A DNA stretch of 64,000 nt from Acidobacteriota bacterium. Its GTDB lineage: Bacteria; Acidobacteriota; Vicinamibacteria; Marinacidobacterales; Marinacidobacteraceae. The DNA is taken from NCBI GenBank assembly GCA_009840635.1, contig VXNL01000082.1, positions 50,269-114,268 of the forward strand. The letters run 5' to 3'. How positions within the stretch are numbered: the stretch's first letter is position 1; every line of letters begins with the position of its first letter. Below, piece by piece: positions 51,094 to 60,322 of this stretch. Under the pieces are notes generated by a model, which worked only from the letters and a program-made list of their open reading frames with translations, had not been told where the DNA came from and made no database searches. Both the position numbers and the translations under genes were made by a program.

Positions 51094-53016
51094 ATGAAGC
51101 GCATCCCCTTTCCCCTCGCCTTTTGCCTGTTGGCCGGCCTGGCCGTCGCCGCCAGCGCCGCCGCGCGGCCCCAGAAGCCCGTCCTCCACGGCAAGCACTG
51201 GATGGCGATCACCGGCAAGCCGCTGGGAGCGACGGCCGGAGCCATGATCTTCAACCAGGGCGGCAACGCCGTGGATGCCGCCTGCGCCATGCTGGGCGCC
51301 ACCGCGACCATGTTCGACGCGTTGAGCTGGGGCGGCGAGACCCAGGCGCTGATCTGGCACCCCGAGCAGAAGAAGGTGATCGGGATCAACGCCCTCGGCG
51401 TCGCTCCCACCGGCGCCACGCCGGCGTACTTCCAGGAGCAGGGGATGGAGTATCCGCCCGCGGTCGGCCCGCTCGCCGCAGTGACTCCCGGGACACCCGG
51501 CGGGCTCCTGACGATGCTCGCCGAGTACGGCACGATGTCCCTCGCCCAGGTGCTCGCGCCGTCGATCCAGATGGCCGATGGCTATCCCATCGAGGCCTCC
51601 GCGGCCCGCGGGATCCAGCGGGGCGCCGACCGGATCGCCGAGTGGCCGTATTCGCGCCGGACCCTGCTCCCCCACCGCGACGAACGCTCGGCGTCCTCCG
51701 GACCGCAGGACGAGACCGGGAACTACTGGGACCGCGAGGACTCCTCGACGCGCGAGTTCAGCGCCGGCGGCCCCGTCCCCGGCGAGATCTTCCGCCAGCC
51801 CGAACTGGCGGACACGCTGCGGAAGCTGGTGGACGCCGAGGCGGAGGCGCTCGCCGCCGGCAAGAGCAGGAAGGAAGCGATCTACGCCGCCTACGACCGT
51901 TTCTACAAGGGCGACATCGCCGAGGAACTCGCCCGTGGGACCCAGGAGCAGGGCGGCCTCATCACCACCGAGGACCTCGCCAACTGGAAGGTCCACATCG
52001 AGGAGCCGGTCTCCACGAACTACAAGGGAATCGAGGTCTACAAGCTGACCCACTGGGTCCAGGGGCCAGTGCTGCTCCAGGCGCTGAACATCCTGGAGCC
52101 CTTCGACCTGAAGGGGATGGGCTACAACAGCTCCCGCTACATCCACACCCTCTACCAGGCGATCAGCCTGTCGTTCGCCGACCGCGATTTCTACTACGGC
52201 GATCCTTACTTCCCGCCGGAAGAGCCCATCCGCGGTCTGCTCTCCAAGGACTACGCGCGCCAGCGCGCGACCCTGATCCGGGAAGACCGGAACGATCCCG
52301 ACATCGGTCCCGGCGACCCTTATCCGTTCCAGGGAGGCGACAACCCCTTCCGGGAATATCTCGACCGGTTCTCCGGAACCTCCGTCACCCCCACCACCGA
52401 GGAGGAGCGCGAGCAGTTCATCGACGGGTTCCTCGCCGGCACCACCTCGATCCAGGCGGCGGACGCCTCCGGCTGGGTGGTCTCGGTGACGCCGAGCGGA
52501 GGCTGGCTGCCGGCGGTGCTCGCCGGCGAGACCGGCATCGGACTCAGTCAGCGGATGCAGAGCTTCGTGCTCGACCCGGCCATGAACCCCTACAACGTGC
52601 TCGAGCCGGGCAAACGCCCGCGGGCCACCCTGACGCCGAGCCTTGCCCTCAAGGACGGGGAGCCCTTCCTCTCCTTCGCGGTCCAGGGCGGGGACGGCCA
52701 GGACCAGAACCTGCTGCAGTTCTTCCTGAACGTCGTCGAGTTCGGCATGAACGTCCAGGAGGCGGCCGAGGCCGCCAACTTCAACAGCTACCAGCTCCGG
52801 AGTTCCTTCGGCGCCCACGAATCGGAGCCGGGCTCCATGCTGCTGAACGACAAGGTCCCCGAGTGGATCCGCAACGAATTGACCGGAATGGGGTATTCGC
52901 TGCGCTTTTCGCCGCGCACCTCGGGACCCATCAATGCCATCTGGTTCGACCGCGAGCACGGCACCTTCTGGGGCGGCTCGAGCCAGCACGGCGACGACTA
53001 CGGAGTGGCATGGTGA
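51094..53016 (+). CDS. Gamma-glutamyltransferase family protein
   Basis: A protein of 640 residues with a signal peptide ending near ASAAA (residue 25). It has the Ntn-hydrolase GGT layout: GATAGAMIFNQGGNAVDAACA near the start, NALGVAP, AVTPGTPGGLLTM and an autoprocessing Thr in LAGTTSIQAAD near residue 450. Classical GGTs have TTHxS and a later GSPGGSRI; here these read TTSIQ and AVQGGDGQDQ, which suggests an acylase or altered-specificity subgroup rather than glutathione turnover. The mature enzyme would be periplasmic and cleaved before the Thr. Its stop overlaps the start of the LVIVD gene (TGATG). Confidence 0.83.
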   Translation: MKRIPFPLAFCLLAGLAVAASAAARPQKPVLHGKHWMAITGKPLGATAGAMIFNQGGNAVDAACAMLGATATMFDALSWGGETQALIWHPEQKKVIGINALGVAPTGATPAYFQEQGMEYPPAVGPLAAVTPGTPGGLLTMLAEYGTMSLAQVLAPSIQMADGYPIEASAARGIQRGADRIAEWPYSRRTLLPHRDERSASSGPQDETGNYWDREDSSTREFSAGGPVPGEIFRQPELADTLRKLVDAEAEALAAGKSRKEAIYAAYDRFYKGDIAEELARGTQEQGGLITTEDLANWKVHIEEPVSTNYKGIEVYKLTHWVQGPVLLQALNILEPFDLKGMGYNSSRYIHTLYQAISLSFADRDFYYGDPYFPPEEPIRGLLSKDYARQRATLIREDRNDPDIGPGDPYPFQGGDNPFREYLDRFSGTSVTPTTEEEREQFIDGFLAGTTSIQAADASGWVVSVTPSGGWLPAVLAGETGIGLSQRMQSFVLDPAMNPYNVLEPGKRPRATLTPSLALKDGEPFLSFAVQGGDGQDQNLLQFFLNVVEFGMNVQEAAEAANFNSYQLRSSFGAHESEPGSMLLNDKVPEWIRNELTGMGYSLRFSPRTSGPINAIWFDREHGTFWGGSSQHGDDYGVAW

Positions 53017-55169
53017 TGCGTTTTCCGACCTTCCGAAATCAGGTGGCCGTCCTGGCCGCCCTTCTCCTCATCCCGGCAGGCGCGCTGGCGCAGGGCGAAG
53101 AAGGGCCAAGCCCCGCCTCGCTGACCGTCTCGCCCGAGGAGATCACCCTGACCGCCGGAGAGACGGCGCAGATCGAGGCCACGGCGCTGGACGAGGACGG
53201 GAACGAGGTCGAGGTCGAGTTCCTGTATCTCCCTCTCTACGGCCAGTACTGGAACCTCGACAAGCGCACCTGGGGCTTCAACATCTTCAAGGTGTCCCGG
53301 GAGGGCGAGGTCTCGACCCGGCGGCCCGGCGAGTTCGCGGTGATGGTGCGGGTGGTGGGCTCCGGCCCGGATCCGTCGGCCCGGAACTCGGAGGCCGAGG
53401 GCTACCTCCAGCAGCGGATCCCGCTCACCATCCTGCCTCGTCCGGTGGCTTCACTGAACGTCACCGCCGAGGGTCCGCTCTACGCCGGCACCGAGATCAC
53501 CGTCCGCGCCGAGCCCCTCGATGACACCGGGGCGCTGGTGGAGGGCCTCGAGGTCACCTGGATGTCTTCGGACGACGCCGTTGCCATGCCGATCGCCCGG
53601 CCGCCGACCATCGAGCGCACCCGCACCCGCGGCGTGCTCGCGCTCGGCGCGCCCGGAGCGGTGACGGTCACGGCGACCGCGGGAGCCGCCAGCGCCGAGA
53701 TCGCGGTCGAGGTGGTTCCGAACCCGGTCGCAAAGATGGAGTTGACGCCGGACCGGAGCACCGCCCGAACGGGCGACGTGACGCACCTGGAGGTGACGAT
53801 GACCGACGCGGCCGGGGCGACGCTCGAGGACGTCCCGGTCGGATTCAGCGTTTCGGCGATGACGGACGCGATGGGAATGGGCGGCCCCTCCTCGGGGCTC
53901 ATCACCCAGGACGGCCGGTTCGTGGCCGAGCTGCCCGGTGTCTATACGGTCGTCGCCCGGACCGGGTCCGTCTCGGCCTCCACCGTGATCCGCATCGCCG
54001 AGCGCGGCGTCCGCCGGCCCATCGAACTGGTCGGCCACGGCCGAGTCAAGGACCGGGCGACCTCGGATCTGTGGGTCTGGGAGGCGCCGAACGGGCGCGA
54101 CTACGCGATGACCGGCACCCACAGCGCCGCCGGCCACGCCTACATCTGGGACGTGACCGATCCCGAGGACCCCGACATCGTGGACGTGGTGCGGGTGGAC
54201 GCCCGGACCGTGAACGACGTCAAGATCTCCGAGGACGGCGCAACGGCGGTGATCTCCCGCGAGGGCGCCTCCAACCGGCGGAACGGACTGGTGATCCTCG
54301 ACGTCTCCGATCCCTCGACGGGAGTGCAAAAGCTCGCCGAGTACGACGACCAGCTCACCGGCGGCGTCCACAACACCTTCATCCACGCGGGGCACGTCTA
54401 TGCCCTCTCGGGCGGCCGGCGCTTCGACATCATCAACATCGAGGACCCGTCGGTCCCCCACCGGGTGGGCAGCTTCGCGCTCGACAACCCGGCGCGTTCG
54501 ATCCACGACGTGTGGGTGGTGGAGGGGATCGCCTACTCCGCCAACTGGAGCGACGGGGTGGCGGTGATCGACGTCGGCGGGGCCGGGAAGGGGGGCACCC
54601 CCCAGGATCCGCAGCTGATCGGACAGTTCCCGTTCCCCACGGGCTGGAACCACGCCGTCTATCCCTACCGCAGCGTCTCCACCGGCAAGTTCTACATCTT
54701 CGCCGGGGACGAGGCGGCCCGCACCGGCCGCTACAGCCCGCTTGCCGAGATCGGCACCGGCACGCCGGGCTATGACGACGAGCCCACGCGGTGGCGCGGC
54801 TGGGTCCACATCCTGGAGTGGGACGAGAACTTCGAGGCGCCGCCGCGGCTGGTCGGCCGCTACGAGGTCCCCGAGGCCGGCAGCCACAACATCTGGATCG
54901 AGGACGACGTGATGTACGTGGCGTTCTACAACGGTGGTCTCCGCGTCGTGGACGTCTCGGGCGAGTTGCTCGGCAACCTCTACCGGCAGGGCAGGGAGAT
55001 CGCCCGCTTCCTGCCGCTCGATCCCGAAGGGTTCCTGCCCAACGCGCCGCAGGTGTGGGGCGCCCAGCCCCACAAGGGGATCATCTACTTCTCGGACCGG
55101 AACTCCGGCCTCTGGGCGGTGAAGCTCGGCGACCTGCCGGAGGAAACCACCACCGACGCACAGCAGTAG
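53016..55169 (+). CDS. Exported LVIVD-repeat protein with Ig-like domains
   Basis: A protein of 717 residues with a signal peptide ending near GALAQ (residue 24). Residues 35-330 hold two to three Ig-like (Big_2-type) domains (SLTVSPEEITLTAGETAQIE, NVTAEGPLYAGTEITV, KMELTPDRSTARTGD). The C-terminal 380 residues form a beta-propeller of LVIVD repeats (LVILDVSDPS, DIINIEDPS, VAVIDVGG, LRVVDVSG). Such proteins are surface or periplasmic with unknown ligands. Its ATG overlaps the TGA of the GGT-like gene by one base, so the two are co-translated. The C-terminus TTTDAQQ matches the end of the S9 peptidase. Confidence 0.8.
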   Translation: MRFPTFRNQVAVLAALLLIPAGALAQGEEGPSPASLTVSPEEITLTAGETAQIEATALDEDGNEVEVEFLYLPLYGQYWNLDKRTWGFNIFKVSREGEVSTRRPGEFAVMVRVVGSGPDPSARNSEAEGYLQQRIPLTILPRPVASLNVTAEGPLYAGTEITVRAEPLDDTGALVEGLEVTWMSSDDAVAMPIARPPTIERTRTRGVLALGAPGAVTVTATAGAASAEIAVEVVPNPVAKMELTPDRSTARTGDVTHLEVTMTDAAGATLEDVPVGFSVSAMTDAMGMGGPSSGLITQDGRFVAELPGVYTVVARTGSVSASTVIRIAERGVRRPIELVGHGRVKDRATSDLWVWEAPNGRDYAMTGTHSAAGHAYIWDVTDPEDPDIVDVVRVDARTVNDVKISEDGATAVISREGASNRRNGLVILDVSDPSTGVQKLAEYDDQLTGGVHNTFIHAGHVYALSGGRRFDIINIEDPSVPHRVGSFALDNPARSIHDVWVVEGIAYSANWSDGVAVIDVGGAGKGGTPQDPQLIGQFPFPTGWNHAVYPYRSVSTGKFYIFAGDEAARTGRYSPLAEIGTGTPGYDDEPTRWRGWVHILEWDENFEAPPRLVGRYEVPEAGSHNIWIEDDVMYVAFYNGGLRVVDVSGELLGNLYRQGREIARFLPLDPEGFLPNAPQVWGAQPHKGIIYFSDRNSGLWAVKLGDLPEETTTDAQQ

Positions 55170-55176
55170 GGGGAGC

Positions 55177-55309
55177 GCCGGTCTTCAGACCGGCACCCGC
55201 TGCGCGGAGCGCAGCGACGCTCTGCTACCCGGCCTTGCCGCGCCACTGGCTGGGAACGCTGGCCTCTGGTGGCGGCGAAGGCGCCTCGGAGCGCCAGCCT
55301 CCGGCTGGC
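55177..55309. repeat. Cluster of short covarying hairpins (element D)
   Basis: The 208 bases between the LVIVD gene and the ABC/M1 gene contain three perfect small hairpins: GCCGGTCT/AGACCGGC at 55177-55194, GCTGCGC/GCGCAGC at 55199-55215 and GCCAGCC/GGCTGGC at 55293-55309. The first and third have the context GAGCGCC...GGCA, like the GAACGCCGGCTTCAGCCGGCA unit in elements A-C, but with both sides of the stem changed together. No gene is present. Confidence 0.65.
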
Positions 55310-55377
55310 ATCGACCGCCGATCGCCGGCTTGCGTTGAGCGCGGCAGGTGCTACGAGCCGTCCCTGCCGCGGCAGTC

Positions 55378-58300
55378 CTACTCCGGGAAGTCGAAGACGG
55401 CCGCCTCCCGGCGCAGTTGGAGCACCAGGACATCCGGGTCCACGAGCACCCGTTCCGGATCGAAGGTCGTGACGATCTCGAAGTCGGCTGATTCGCTGGC
55501 GCCCAGCTCCACCGGCGTCCGGGCGTCCCGGTAACTCGGCGACACCACCGTTCGGGTTCCCGCATCCCCGGCGTCGGACCAGCGCTCGTTCGCGGTAGCG
55601 GCGACCGCGACCTTCATCCGTGCAGTCCCCGCGTTCTCTACGGTTCCCCGGACGACCCACCCGCGATCGGCCCGCTCCTTCGTCACCCCGGAGAGCCGGT
55701 ATTCCGGCACCACCACGTCGAAGAACCACTGGGCGGTGAAGGCATCGAAGGCCGCGGGGTCCGGGGCGAAGTCACGCAGCACGGCCAGCATGTCCTGGAT
55801 CACCGGGAAGTCCGAACCCGACTGATACGCGTCGATGAAGGCGCGGAGTCCCGCCAGGAGGTTCTCCCGTCCCATCTCCTGCTGGAGCATCCACATCACC
55901 CAGCCGCCCTTGTCGTAGATGACCGTGTTGTCCCCCTGCCGCGAACCGTCGGTCTTGACCAGGGGCCGTTCGGTGTCCACGAACCGGCCGTCCCCGTAAC
56001 TGTCCTCGATCCGCCTCGCGAACTCGATGCGGTAGCGGTCCCCGTGCACCGCCTCGTGGAGCAGGACGGTCGCGTAGTGGGACATCCCTTCGGACAGCAT
56101 GTTGCCGCCGGGCCCGCGGCCCGGGGTCAGGATGTTGGCCCACCACTGGTGCGCCGCTTCGTGCGCCACGATCGCAAAGGCGGCGTGAGAGCGGGGATCG
56201 CTCTTCGTGAGGAAACCGATGCCCTCGCTGAAGGTGATGTTGGTGGGGAAGCCCTGCGCGTAGCCCGCGTACGCCGGGAATTCCGAGAGCTTCAGGAGTT
56301 CCCAGGGGAAGGGATGGAACCAGTCCGAGTAGTGCTCCCGGGCGGCGTCCAGCGCTGCGGACATCTCCTCGACGTTGTAGTCGTGCTCCGGGTGGTGGTA
56401 GATGGCGGTGCCCCGGCCCTCCTTGACCGCGTAGCGACCGGCGACGATGTTGAAGAGCCGCACCGGATGGTCGGATTCCCACACCACGGTGCGCCGCCCC
56501 TCCCGGAGTTCCTCGCTCACAAGCCGTCCGACGCTGTTCGCCGTGTACTCCTCCGGGACGGTGATCCGGATCCTGGTGGTGAAGGGTCTCCCTCCCCAGC
56601 CGAGAGCCGGCTCGGTCTCGCCCTCGAAGAAGTCGTCGGGGTATTCCCGCTGGTCGTAGCGGTTGTCCTCGTCCACGCCGATTCCCGGGAGGTACCCCGG
56701 AACGGGAGCGAAGGTGGGCGCGAAGGCGGTCAGGACGACTCCCGAGTCGAGGACGAACTGGCCGCGGCCGCCGACCCTTGTGCTCAGGCCGCGGGGGTAC
56801 TGCAGCTCGTACTCGAAACCGACCGTCAGCGAACCGCCGGGAGCGAGCAACTCCTCGGGGCTGAAGACGTAGAGCCCGGCGCGGTCCTCCGGTTCGTTGG
56901 GTTCTCCGTCCAGGGTCCACGCGATCGGGTCCCATGGTCCCGCGGTGATCGGAAACTCGAGGTACGCATGGTCCCGGTGGTTCACGAACGTGTAAGCGCC
57001 GGACACGGAGGCGGTGCGTGCCGCCGGTTCCAGATCCACGTCCAGATCCACGTGCGAAACCGACGGCATCCGAAAGTCGGTCCAGGTCGCCGTATTGCGC
57101 CTCCAGTAGTCCTTGCGGGCCTCCTCGGCGTCCGGGCCCTGGTCGCCCGCCCGGCCGCCGAAGAACAGCACCGCGGCCAGGACCGCCGGCGCCGCGGCGA
57201 AGGGCAGGAGACGGACTCCGCTCCGCAACACCGCGCGTGGCCGGAGCCGGTGCAGGATCCGGGTGGCGTCGAACTCCTGCCGCCCCAGCCATTTGAGCGC
57301 GAGGGCCAGGAGTAGCGGAATGAAACTCAGGTAGAGCAGGCGGTTCAGCAGCAGGGCGCGCCCGTCCAGCGAGAAGGCGCCCATGTCGCTCCAGAAGACC
57401 ATCGAGTTCCAGGCGATCCAGTTGGTGACCCAGGGCAGTGCGTCGCCCACGTTCATCCGGTACACGGTGTAGATCAGCACCGCCAGCCCGAGTCCGTACA
57501 CCGCGTACCGGTTCCGGAAGAGCGCGAATGCGGCGGTCACGAACGCGGTCCAGAAGAGGAACGTGGGGACCATTACTCCGCCCCACGCCGCGAGGAACGG
57601 CCAGAGGTCGAAGCCGACGGGATCACCGAGCACCTGCCGCACGGTGATGACCGCGGCGGACGCGATCAGCGCCACGGCCAGGATCCCCGCCGCCACCACC
57701 ACGTTGCCCGCCGTCTTGCCGAGGAGCATGGCTCCCGTCCCGACGGGCGTGGTGCGATAGATCTCGGCGAATCGCTGCGCCCGCTCCTTCATCAGCGACT
57801 CCACGGTGTAGAAGAGGAGCAGGACGCAGACGAGCAGGCTCAGGGTGTTGAACTGGCGCGCCGCCATCGCTCCCGAGGTCAGGAGCAGCGGGGAATCGAA
57901 CGGTCCGAGCGCGAAGAGCGCCTGGCTGACGGACTGGTAGAGGATCAGCGGGACGAAGAGGTACATGCCCGCGCGGACGGTCAGTTCCCGAACCTCGACC
58001 CGGCCGATCGCGGCTGCCGCGGTCAGGAATCCCGGCGGGTCGGTCCGCATGGCGAGCTCACCGAGGGTCCTCGCGGAAGAGACCGGACCAGCTTGCGCAA
58101 CTGCGGACGGCGCCTCCCGGCGCCCCCGCCGGAAGCCGATCACCAGCGAATCCGTGTCTCCACGAAGGAGCCGGCGCGCGGTGTTGCGCGCCGCCGCTTC
58201 GACCGCGAGGAGTCCGGCGCCGGCAAGCGCGATGCGGCTGAGCAGGAATCCGGTGTCGGGCGGCAGGGGCGCCGCGTTGTAGAAGTCGAGGCCCCGGTCC

Positions 58301-59016
58301 AGCTTCAGGAAGGTCTCGTTCAGCCACCGGAATCCCGAGGGGTCCGCGAGCATGAGCGCGCGGTTGATCGCCGGGTCGAGCCAGCTCGGCGACCAACTGA
58401 TGAGAAACCCCAGGATGACGAGCAGCGTGGCCACCGGGAAGGCGAAGACCACGATGGGACGGCGGGTCCAGGCGCCGAGGAAGAACGGCACGCCGGCGAA
58501 GAACACGATCTGGGGAAGGCCGAGAAGCATCGCCGGAACCAGGTAGTTCCCGGGAACGAACGGGCCGATCTGCGGGGAGTCCGCCCCGGTCGCCAGGAGG
58601 TGGTTGAAGCCCATGGACGCTCCCAGGAACAGGCCCCAGATGACCAGGAAGGCGACCACCGCTCCGGCGAAGCTGCCCCACACGTACTCCCGGACGGTCA
58701 GCCGGGTGGAGTGGAGAACCTCGCCCACCCGATGTTCCGCATCCCGGATCAGCACGAGCCCCGCCCCGATGGCGAGGAACCAGGCGCCCATCGCGGTGAT
58801 CAGGACCGACTGGAGCATGCTCTGGGCGAACACGGAGGTGATGTGCGACCGCTCCCCGCCGGCGGTGGCGTCGCCGCTGGAGATGGTCACGTTGCCCTGG
58901 GAGAAGCCCCAGGCCACGAGTACGAGAATCCCGAAGAGGAACCAGTAGGACGGCCGCCGGAGCGCCGAGGACAGTTCCCGGCGGGCAACGGCGGCCCACC
59001 GGGCGAACGAGGTCAC
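55378..59016 (-). CDS. ABC-2 permease fused to M1-family peptidase
   Basis: A protein of 1212 residues. The first 640 hold two sets of about six membrane helices in ABC-2 permease style (GEVLHSTRLTVREYVWGSF, RFAEIYRTTPVGTGAMLLGKT). The remainder is an M1 aminopeptidase fold with a beta-rich N-domain and the zinc site H952-E953-x-x-H956, with E976 in SEG. The spacing is HExxH-x19-E, as in this ABC-fused group. The peptidase would face the periplasm. Its start overlaps the stop of the ABC ATPase gene (ATGA), so the two form one transporter. The substrate is unknown. Confidence 0.86.
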   Translation of the reverse strand: MTSFARWAAVARRELSSALRRPSYWFLFGILVLVAWGFSQGNVTISSGDATAGGERSHITSVFAQSMLQSVLITAMGAWFLAIGAGLVLIRDAEHRVGEVLHSTRLTVREYVWGSFAGAVVAFLVIWGLFLGASMGFNHLLATGADSPQIGPFVPGNYLVPAMLLGLPQIVFFAGVPFFLGAWTRRPIVVFAFPVATLLVILGFLISWSPSWLDPAINRALMLADPSGFRWLNETFLKLDRGLDFYNAAPLPPDTGFLLSRIALAGAGLLAVEAAARNTARRLLRGDTDSLVIGFRRGRREAPSAVAQAGPVSSARTLGELAMRTDPPGFLTAAAAIGRVEVRELTVRAGMYLFVPLILYQSVSQALFALGPFDSPLLLTSGAMAARQFNTLSLLVCVLLLFYTVESLMKERAQRFAEIYRTTPVGTGAMLLGKTAGNVVVAAGILAVALIASAAVITVRQVLGDPVGFDLWPFLAAWGGVMVPTFLFWTAFVTAAFALFRNRYAVYGLGLAVLIYTVYRMNVGDALPWVTNWIAWNSMVFWSDMGAFSLDGRALLLNRLLYLSFIPLLLALALKWLGRQEFDATRILHRLRPRAVLRSGVRLLPFAAAPAVLAAVLFFGGRAGDQGPDAEEARKDYWRRNTATWTDFRMPSVSHVDLDVDLEPAARTASVSGAYTFVNHRDHAYLEFPITAGPWDPIAWTLDGEPNEPEDRAGLYVFSPEELLAPGGSLTVGFEYELQYPRGLSTRVGGRGQFVLDSGVVLTAFAPTFAPVPGYLPGIGVDEDNRYDQREYPDDFFEGETEPALGWGGRPFTTRIRITVPEEYTANSVGRLVSEELREGRRTVVWESDHPVRLFNIVAGRYAVKEGRGTAIYHHPEHDYNVEEMSAALDAAREHYSDWFHPFPWELLKLSEFPAYAGYAQGFPTNITFSEGIGFLTKSDPRSHAAFAIVAHEAAHQWWANILTPGRGPGGNMLSEGMSHYATVLLHEAVHGDRYRIEFARRIEDSYGDGRFVDTERPLVKTDGSRQGDNTVIYDKGGWVMWMLQQEMGRENLLAGLRAFIDAYQSGSDFPVIQDMLAVLRDFAPDPAAFDAFTAQWFFDVVVPEYRLSGVTKERADRGWVVRGTVENAGTARMKVAVAATANERWSDAGDAGTRTVVSPSYRDARTPVELGASESADFEIVTTFDPERVLVDPDVLVLQLRREAAVFDFPE

Positions 59017-59924
59017 GACTCTGGAGTCTCCGGCGGCCGCTCGCCGTCGCGGGCGGCGCCGTTCCGGGTGAGGAGGAGATAGGCGTCCTCGAGACTCGGA
59101 GCGACCGATTCGAAGCCGTCCGGCGGTGGTCCGTCCGGAGCGTGGACCCGCACCCGGTTCCGCCCTTCGATGAGGACCGCCTGCGTGATTTCGAAGCGAT
59201 CCGCGAGTGCTTCCATCTCATGCTTGTCCACCGCGCCCTCGAAGATCGCGCCTTCGAGCCGGGACCGCGCTCCCCTGGGAGTGGTGTCCGCCACGATCCG
59301 CCCACCGGTCAGGATGGCCACTCTCGGACACAGCACGGAGATGTCCTCCACGATGTGCGTGGACAACAGGACCAACCGGTCTTCGGCCACCTCGGCCAGC
59401 AGCCGGTAGAAACGCAGCCGCTCCTCCGGATCGAGCCCGGCGGTGGGCTCGTCCACGACCACGATCCGGGGATTCCCGGCCAACGCCTGCGCGATGCCGA
59501 GCCGCTGCCGCATGCCGCCCGACCAGGTTCCCACCTTGCGCTTCGCGGCGTCCTGCAGGTTCACCCGTTCGAGGAGTTCCGCGGCAAGACGTTTCACGCC
59601 CCGCGGCGCCTTGACGCCCTTCAGCACGAGGAGGAAACGAAGCATCGCGGCCCCGCTGAGGTGCGGATAAAAGCCGAAGTGTTGCGGGAGGTAGCCGAGT
59701 TGACCGCGGATGCGCCGGGGGTCTCCGCTCACGTCCTCACCGTCAAGGAACACGGCGCCCGAGGTGGGTTCCAGCAGACCGGCAACGATGCGCATGAGGG
59801 TGGTCTTGCCGGCGCCGTTCGGTCCGAGGAGCCCGAGCATTCCGCGCGAGGCTTCGAGCGAGACGCCCTGGAGCGCTGCCACCGGTCCGGGATAGACCTT
59901 GACGAGGTTTCTGATTTCGAGCAT
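59013..59924 (-). CDS. ABC transporter ATP-binding protein
   Basis: A protein of 303 residues. Walker A is GPNGAGKTTL, the Q-loop is in LGYLPQHFG, the signature is WSGGMRQRLGIAQAL, Walker B is IVVVDEPTAGLDP and the H-loop is LLSTHIVED. The last 80 residues are a C-terminal extension typical of ABC-2 exporters. It powers the fused permease/peptidase encoded downstream with a 4-base overlap. The ATG at 59924 directly follows an in-frame GTG. It lies 24 bases after the PIN-domain remnant, so it may be read from the toxin-antitoxin promoter. Confidence 0.88.
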   Translation of the reverse strand: MLEIRNLVKVYPGPVAALQGVSLEASRGMLGLLGPNGAGKTTLMRIVAGLLEPTSGAVFLDGEDVSGDPRRIRGQLGYLPQHFGFYPHLSGAAMLRFLLVLKGVKAPRGVKRLAAELLERVNLQDAAKRKVGTWSGGMRQRLGIAQALAGNPRIVVVDEPTAGLDPEERLRFYRLLAEVAEDRLVLLSTHIVEDISVLCPRVAILTGGRIVADTTPRGARSRLEGAIFEGAVDKHEMEALADRFEITQAVLIEGRNRVRVHAPDGPPPDGFESVAPSLEDAYLLLTRNGAARDGERPPETPES

Positions 59925-59948
59925 CACGACGCTCCGTTCAGGGTTCTT

Positions 59949-60062
59949 CTAACCGTTCCAACGCGGTTGCGTTCCCGCGGGTGCTCCGTTTTCCGGACGC
60001 CACCGGGCGTCCGGCGGCCGGCGCTTGATCTTCGAGGTGACGCTCGTGTCGAGGAGCAGCAT
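59949..60062 (-). pseudogene. Truncated PIN-domain (VapC) toxin remnant
   Basis: A 37-residue frame begins MLLLDTSVTSKIKRR, which is the first beta strand and catalytic Asp of a PIN-domain RNase. The remaining sequence is unlike a PIN domain and ends at TAG, whereas VapC toxins have about 130 residues. The ATG overlaps the stop of the RHH antitoxin gene (TGATG), as in intact operons. The toxin is therefore a remnant, lost by deletion just upstream of the ABC operon. Confidence 0.65.
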
Positions 60063-60322
60063 CAGAATGGCGGGTCGTTTCGACTCCGGCGTGCGGCCCG
60101 GATGGCCTGCTCGAAGTCTTGGCAGTCTTCCTGAAGAACCCGGAGTTCTTCGGCGCTCAGGTGGTCGTTCGAGAAAAAGCCATCCGGCCGGCGCGGCTGT
60201 TCTTCGATCAGGCGCCGGCAGGATTCGACGATCAGGCGGCTCCGGCTCTTGCCCTGTTCTCTGGCGAGGCGGTCCAGACCATCGAGAAGGGGCTCGGGAA
60301 CGTGAACGCGAATACTGGGCAT
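60062..60322 (-). CDS. Ribbon-helix-helix (CopG-type) antitoxin
   Basis: A protein of 86 residues. The first 45 residues are a ribbon-helix-helix DNA-binding domain (SIRVHVPEPLLDGLDRLARE, then GKSRSRLIVESCRRLIEE). The C-terminal half, with a helix LSAEELRVLQEDCQDFEQAI, would bind a toxin. Such antitoxins repress their own operon and block a PIN or RelE toxin. Here the following toxin gene is reduced to 37 codons, so the antitoxin is an orphan. The ATG at 60322 is chosen; one at 60343 is possible. Confidence 0.75.
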   Translation of the reverse strand: MPSIRVHVPEPLLDGLDRLAREQGKSRSRLIVESCRRLIEEQPRRPDGFFSNDHLSAEELRVLQEDCQDFEQAIRAARRSRNDPPF

